A DNA stretch of 28,702 nucleotides from positions 1-28,702 of the forward strand of contig JAIPMN010017403.1 in NCBI GenBank assembly GCA_020650975.1, written 5' to 3'. The notes below the pieces were generated by a model. That model did no database searches, was not told where the DNA came from, and worked only from the letters and a program-made list of their open reading frames with translations. This document shows positions 25,019 through 28,702 of the stretch, piece by piece. The translations under genes were made by a program, and so were the position numbers. This DNA comes from Apostichopus californicus. Lineage: Eukaryota > Echinodermata > Holothuroidea > Aspidochirotida > Stichopodidae. Every line of letters begins with the position of its first letter. Within the stretch, counting starts at the first letter, position 1.

Positions 25019-25377
25019 AGTAAGTTGGCCTGACGTTTCGATCCTAGCAGGATCTTCTTCAAAGGCTAAATGACAAGTAACAGTAACAGAAGGGACAAAA
25101 ACACGCACAGAAAACAGACAGGTTAATGAGCATGGTGAACACAAAGAGATAGATGTAAGGGGATTAGTAGACAAGGGATGGAGAGAAGAAAGAAAGAAAC
25201 CAACAGGGGAAGAGGAGAGGTAGGAGATAAACAGTGGAGGGACAAAGAGAGGATTAAGAGAGGACTTCGAAGAAGATCTTGCTAGGATCGAAACGTCAGG
25301 CCAACTTACTTTTACACATTCTCTTACACAGGCTCTCTAGTGGATAAGCAGTTTACTAACAGTTTTAATTTATTTTG
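25019..25377. mobile_element. Inverted-repeat retroelement-like insertion, possibly Penelope-type with hammerhead-like arms
   Basis: Arms of 47 bp at 25014-25060 and 25269-25315 are inverted copies matching at 46 of 47 positions. The interior is about 200 bp, purine-rich and noncoding. ACCCAAGCTTGTAAA (15 bp) flanks the unit exactly at 25004-25018 and 25378-25392, as a long target duplication would. Each arm, read outward, has GAAGAAG, a GATC..TGCTAGGATC hairpin and GAAACGTC, the order of stem II and the 3' core of hammerhead ribozymes carried by Penelope-like elements. The 5' core only partly fits. An alternative is a MITE with long terminal inverted repeats. Confidence 0.6.
25369..25374 (-). 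terminator. Candidate poly(A) signal of the minus-strand gene
   Basis: AATAAA on the minus strand, the first canonical hexamer after the stop at 25764 (about 390 bases). It lies inside the inserted element's edge. Confidence 0.35.
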
Positions 25378-25763
25378 ACCCAAGCTTGTAAACAGGAAAA
25401 CTCAAAAAGTACATCATGGTTGAACTTCAAACTTGGCATGTAGACACCCCCTTGGTTGAGAACAAGAACCCCAGTGATGAAATGGTGGTCAAAGGTTATT
25501 TAACATTACTACATCAACCTTCCCCCTTCTAACAACATACTCTTTGTAGACTTTGTATTATGAAAATATCATCTTCCACAGTCGTAAATACATTTAAAAT
25601 GTTGTTAAGGTTACACCTAAAGCCTGGGTCACAACCTCTCCCATTTACTGCAAGCATAATTTCAAAAGCCATTGCAACTGAATGCGTTATGTGTCATGCG
25701 CACATGAGTTACGTAAATACTGCCTTTAGAATCTGCCGACTCACCGGATATATCCAGGCGGTC

Positions 25764-25864
25764 TCAGTATCTTCGTAGTTGCTTTCTAAATCTTTCATAA
25801 TGGTAATCGTCTGTGGCCTTTTCGCTTTGCAATTTCCTTTTGGAGGGTGCAGTGACATCTGTGT
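25764..25864 (-). CDS. Terminal exon of the unrecognised minus-strand gene
   Basis: The acceptor is ATCCCTTTAG. It completes a split Asp codon and reads TDVTAPSKRKLQSEKATDDY, then HYERFRKQLRRY and TGA (25766-25764). Phase agreement with the previous exon is the main support. Confidence 0.68.
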
Positions 25865-28536
25865 CTAAAGGGATGAAAATGTTATCCTGTTAAATATGCC
25901 ATCACAGAGTTTACTCTCAATTTGCCAGAAGGTAAAGTAATCGTCATTCGTCATCAAACATAAAACATGAAATTGACTGTCATGGAGAGCAACCTGTGGA
26001 ATGTTTATCCTCGCCGAGATATATTTCTTGTCTGGTTCAACACTTGTCATCAAACTCTAGGAATGACTGAAGGACATTACCACCACCAAAGAATTTCAGA
26101 GAAATTTCAGCATGCCAAAAAATTTTAGCCTTTAAAGCAGCATTTTGCGTCCTTTCTATGATTTTTGTCTACCTCACTGACTCCACTATGCCATAACGAC
26201 ATACATAACTAGCTTATCTATTTAAATGTTACTTCAAATGGTGGCATAAAAGTCGAAAAATTTGCAACTTTCAACTTTGTTTTTCTCCAAGATATTTTCC
26301 GTTGGGATCCCAATAAACCTCGCCCATAATATGAATATTTAAACACTACGAACGTCATTGACCAATACGTAATATAACACCATGCTTGATTCGTTTACAG
26401 TCTATATGGCAGTTGTACCAAGGAGTTGCATAACAACTCCCTGGTTGTACCAACGCAAAGTCTTGAATCTATTTTTAGCAACGGCTCATAACTAAACCTG
26501 CATCTCTGATTGGTTGAATTCAAACTAGTGGGTTTGGCGGAACTGTATGCGATTAATTTTGTATGTGGAATTTGTCGTGGACACTCTTCTCATTATCTGC
26601 AAATATCCTTAATTACTCGCCAATTAACGCTGTTGGCAGGGAAAAACTTGGCTAATATCTTAGTTTGCTGTTTTGTGATTGATATATGTCAAAAACTCGA
26701 TGGACATGTCAAAAAAGTAGAAAACGGCGACCAAACGCAAAATGCTGCTTTAAATGCAAAGCCAAAAAATATATATTTTGTACACATGTATGCCTCCATG
26801 GATTTATCAAACAGTAGATATTTTCATTTAGAATTCAGATCAAATCAACTACGCAAAAACAGCTATTTGTAAGAAGGATTAACATTCTTTTAACTCCAGC
26901 CCAAAAAGAAATGACAGTTCACGCCCAGAGTGTGACCGCACATTGTTACAACATGACAAGATACCATTGTACTAATGGTTAAATGATCTTCTTGTAAGCA
27001 GACAGTTCACGCCCAGAGTGTGACCGCACATTCTTACATCATGACAAGATACAATTGTATTATTGGTTAACAGGTCTTCCGTGTGGGCAGACAGTTCACC
27101 CCTCCCGAGAGTGAACGCACATCAACGCCCAGAGTGTGAATGCACATTGTTACATCATGACAAGATACCATTTGTATTAATGGTTAAATGTTTTTCTCTG
27201 TGGGCAGACAGTTCACGCCCAGAGTGTGAATGCACATTGTTACATCATGACAAGATACCATTTGTATTAATGGTTAAATGGTTTTCTCTGTGGGCAGACA
27301 GTTCACGCCCAGAGTGTGAATGCACATTGTTACATCATGACAAGATACCATTTGTATTAATGGTTAAATGGTCTTCTCTGTAGGCAGACAGTTCACGTGG
27401 CAAATACATTAGTTAGCTACAATGAATCATATCTTCAGCTCATAACATGAAATAGTCCAAGATTTGGAATGTTTTACACCATGCATACAATTTGTGGACT
27501 GCTTTTGCATTCACTCATATTCTCCCCTGTTCACTTCCATATACCACATCGAACAGCTTTGCCTAAGAACAGTTTCAATACTGACCTGGTCGATCTGGAT
27601 TCTCAGCATCGCCAACAACGACTGGCCTGGGTTTCGGCGGTTCCTCTACAACAACCTTCCGTCTCGGTGCATGGTACTCCTCATGCATGTCTGAAAACAG
27701 AATGAGAATTTGTCTCAGAAACAACAATTTTAAATGTCCGAAACTCCAGCCACTAATTTCAGCGAGTGAAGTTAATATTATACAGGATCTATTTCATCGG
27801 ATAACAGTTCTCAACAGTTTCATCTCTAGATCGATGGATTGCTAAGGATTGACGCTAGGTAGATAGCAGTGCACACGTATGACAGACGGGTTCGTGAGGA
27901 ATGAAGATGATTTTCTATTTAAGAAAATGAAAAAGAAAAACAAATATATTTTCAACATTTTCTAGTGACCCTCAAGATCCTCTGTTAGTGTCACCTGTCA
28001 CGTTTTTTACTACTAACAATCCTACTTACGCTCGTCGATAACTAGACTTGGAATTCATTTCACAGATCGACTGTCGACAACTTGTAACATAATAAGAGGA
28101 ATAAGCACTAGAGCCTTCATTTGACACTGTTTTGCATGAGACGTTACCGTACTGGACTGTGATCATTTCACTCCCCTAGAAGATTATTCCATGATGGTAT
28201 GAAAATCGTAGAAAATTGTATAAAATCCTGGAAAAATGTAGATATCATAAAACTTCTTCTCAATGAGTTTCCACAAAAGTTATACGAAAACCAGTACTGT
28301 ATGAACTCAGTTCCAGACGATAATGCTACGAACTGCTTCATCGCAAACGATAGGATTTGATAGTTCGAGGACCTAGAAAGAGACTAATAAATTGTTACTT
28401 ACATCTTGAATGTTGCACGTAATTTACTGCCATGTTAGTGGGAACGAACGACGTTGTTTTTTTCTTCTTTTGCCTGCTTTCCAATATATGAAGTTGCTTT
28501 GCCTCTTCTGTGGCTTCAATGTTTTTTATTTTAGCT
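25764..28536 (-). CDS. Unrecognised gene, C-terminal three coding exons (spliced)
   Basis: Three minus-strand exons (28403-28536, 27586-27690, 25764-25864) have good splice sites, and their phases fit: ...TCA AGA T + AC ATG... gives Tyr, and ...CGA CCA G + AC ACA... gives Asp. They encode 112 residues ending in a TGA stop. The peptide is hydrophilic: a Lys/Glu-rich start (AKIKNIEATEEAKQLHILES, then RQKKKK), VPTNMAVNYVQHSRYMHEEY, a Pro/Val stretch (VVVEEPPKPRPVVVG) and a basic aromatic end (DDYHYERFRKQLRRY). No signal peptide, membrane segment or known domain is visible in this part. I do not recognise the family; a cytoplasmic or cytoskeletal protein would fit the composition but is a guess. 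The N-terminal part lies beyond the right edge. It is convergent with the collagen gene. Confidence 0.72.
26131..26754. mobile_element. DNA-transposon-like element with 20-bp inverted ends
   Basis: TTTAAAGCAGCATTTTGCGT at 26131-26150 recurs as a perfect reverse complement at 26735-26754. A TTAA target duplication is possible but cannot be told from the palindromic TTTAAA ends. The interior of about 580 bp is noncoding. The family is not assigned; TTAA-targeting groups such as piggyBac or Kolobok are candidates. Confidence 0.7.
26913..27396. repeat. Minisatellite, 88-90 bp unit, about five copies
   Basis: GACAGTTCAC starts units at 26913, 27001, 27090, 27207, 27297 and 27387, the last partial. 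The right-hand units are exactly 90 bp and nearly identical. The unit at 27090 carries an extra ~27 bp, a partial internal duplication. The left copies are more diverged, so the array has been refreshed from the right. Confidence 0.95.
27586..27690 (-). CDS. Exon of the unrecognised minus-strand gene, 105 bp
   Basis: A pyrimidine tract and CTGTTTTCAG acceptor precede it, and the donor is GTCAGT. Only one frame is open: MHEEYHAPRRKVVVEEPPK, then RPVVVGDAENPDRP. Phase 1 at both ends, so skipping it would keep the frame. Confidence 0.75.
27691..28402 (-). other. Intron of the minus-strand gene, no feature seen
   Basis: A 712-bp AT-rich intron. No repeat or coding signal is supported. Confidence 0.55.
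28403..28536 (-). CDS. Exon of the unrecognised minus-strand gene, 134 bp
   Basis: The acceptor is ATATCTTTTCAG and the donor a consensus GTAAGT. The open frame AKIKNIEATEEAKQLHILES continues through RQKKKK to NYVQHSR and ends with one base (T) of a split Tyr codon. It starts with the last base of a split codon, so an upstream exon is needed. Confidence 0.72.
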
Positions 28537-28702
28537 CTGAAAAGATATAACCACAAAAACTCATAAAAGTAGTCATAAATTGGATGACGCACTAAACTTC
28601 TCAATCCTGATATTTTAAGTGCCTTGTGTTTGGTCTTAATTTTGCTTTTTTTTTGGGGGGGGGAGGGGAAACACACTGAAATGTAATGACCCCACATAAC
28701 TT

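Larger units (their letters stand above)
20879..25763. other. Collagen 3' UTR and intergenic region between convergent genes
   Basis: No coding exon is supported on either strand. The first AATAAA after the collagen stop is at 21305-21310, with another near 21863, either of which could end the collagen mRNA. The region also holds a 69-bp tandem duplication (21961-22083), T-runs followed by GGTCAG at about 23644-23670 and 23911-23932, a TC tract (24907-24926) and the inverted-repeat element at 25019-25377. Confidence 0.6.
25865..27585 (-). other. Intron of the minus-strand gene with two repeats
   Basis: A 1721-bp intron containing a 20-bp-TIR element (26131-26754) and an ~90-bp minisatellite (26913-27396). 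A GGAGTTGCATAACAACTCC hairpin lies at about 26421-26440. Confidence 0.65.

Noticed and set aside
26510-26872. A 120-codon plus-strand open frame
   Set aside because: It spans the right end of the inverted-repeat element into unique sequence, with no motif or splice support.
26913-27396. A CRISPR-like array
   Set aside because: There are no short repeats alternating with unique spacers. Whole 90-bp units repeat, in a eukaryotic intron.
27464-27705. Plus-strand open frames near 27,500
   Set aside because: They lie opposite the better supported minus-strand exon 27586-27690.

Overview
The window looks like animal nuclear DNA, most plausibly from an echinoderm or another marine invertebrate deuterostome. 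Three things point there: fibrillar-collagen exons of 54 and 108 bp beginning with whole Gly codons, small mobile elements of the kind common in such genomes (hAT, foldback, tRNA-SINE, Penelope-like), and an AT-rich background. The species cannot be read from the sequence; a sea cucumber or relative would fit but is inference.

Positions 1129-20878 (+) hold the 3' part of a fibrillar collagen gene in 21 exons. Sixteen exons encode about 108 Gly-X-Y triplets, in sizes 54 or 108 and then, near the end of the helix, 63, 72, 36, 27 and 18 bp. Five more encode the C-telopeptide and the fibrillar C-propeptide (COLFI), with all eight expected cysteines and a stop at 20876-20878. The 5' part lies upstream of the window. 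The intron 5378-11557 carries an apparently intact, single-coding-exon GT10 alpha-1,3-fucosyltransferase in the same orientation (7808-9016). The last ~80 bp of its coding region are followed by five tandem copies of themselves, each with an AATAAA hexamer. The intron before the penultimate COLFI exon holds a decayed duplicate of that exon, split by a 356-bp hAT element with an 8-bp target duplication.

Positions 20879-25763 contain no gene I can support: collagen 3' UTR, short tandem duplications, and an element with 47-bp inverted repeats that resemble hammerhead-ribozyme/Penelope-type sequence. A convergent gene on the minus strand is represented by its three last coding exons (28403-28536, 27586-27690, 25764-25864), whose phases join perfectly into a 112-residue charged C-terminus that I do not recognise. 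Its introns carry an ~90-bp minisatellite and a 20-bp-TIR element.

The collagen (matrix) and the fucosyltransferase (Golgi glycan synthesis) share no obvious pathway; their nesting looks like the chance landing or duplication of a compact gene in a large intron. The most notable points are the fucosyltransferase tail array of stop and poly(A) signals inside a sense intron, the duplicated and hAT-disrupted COLFI exon next to an unusually short COLFI domain, a Gly-to-Ala break in the triple helix, and the inverted ribozyme-like element.
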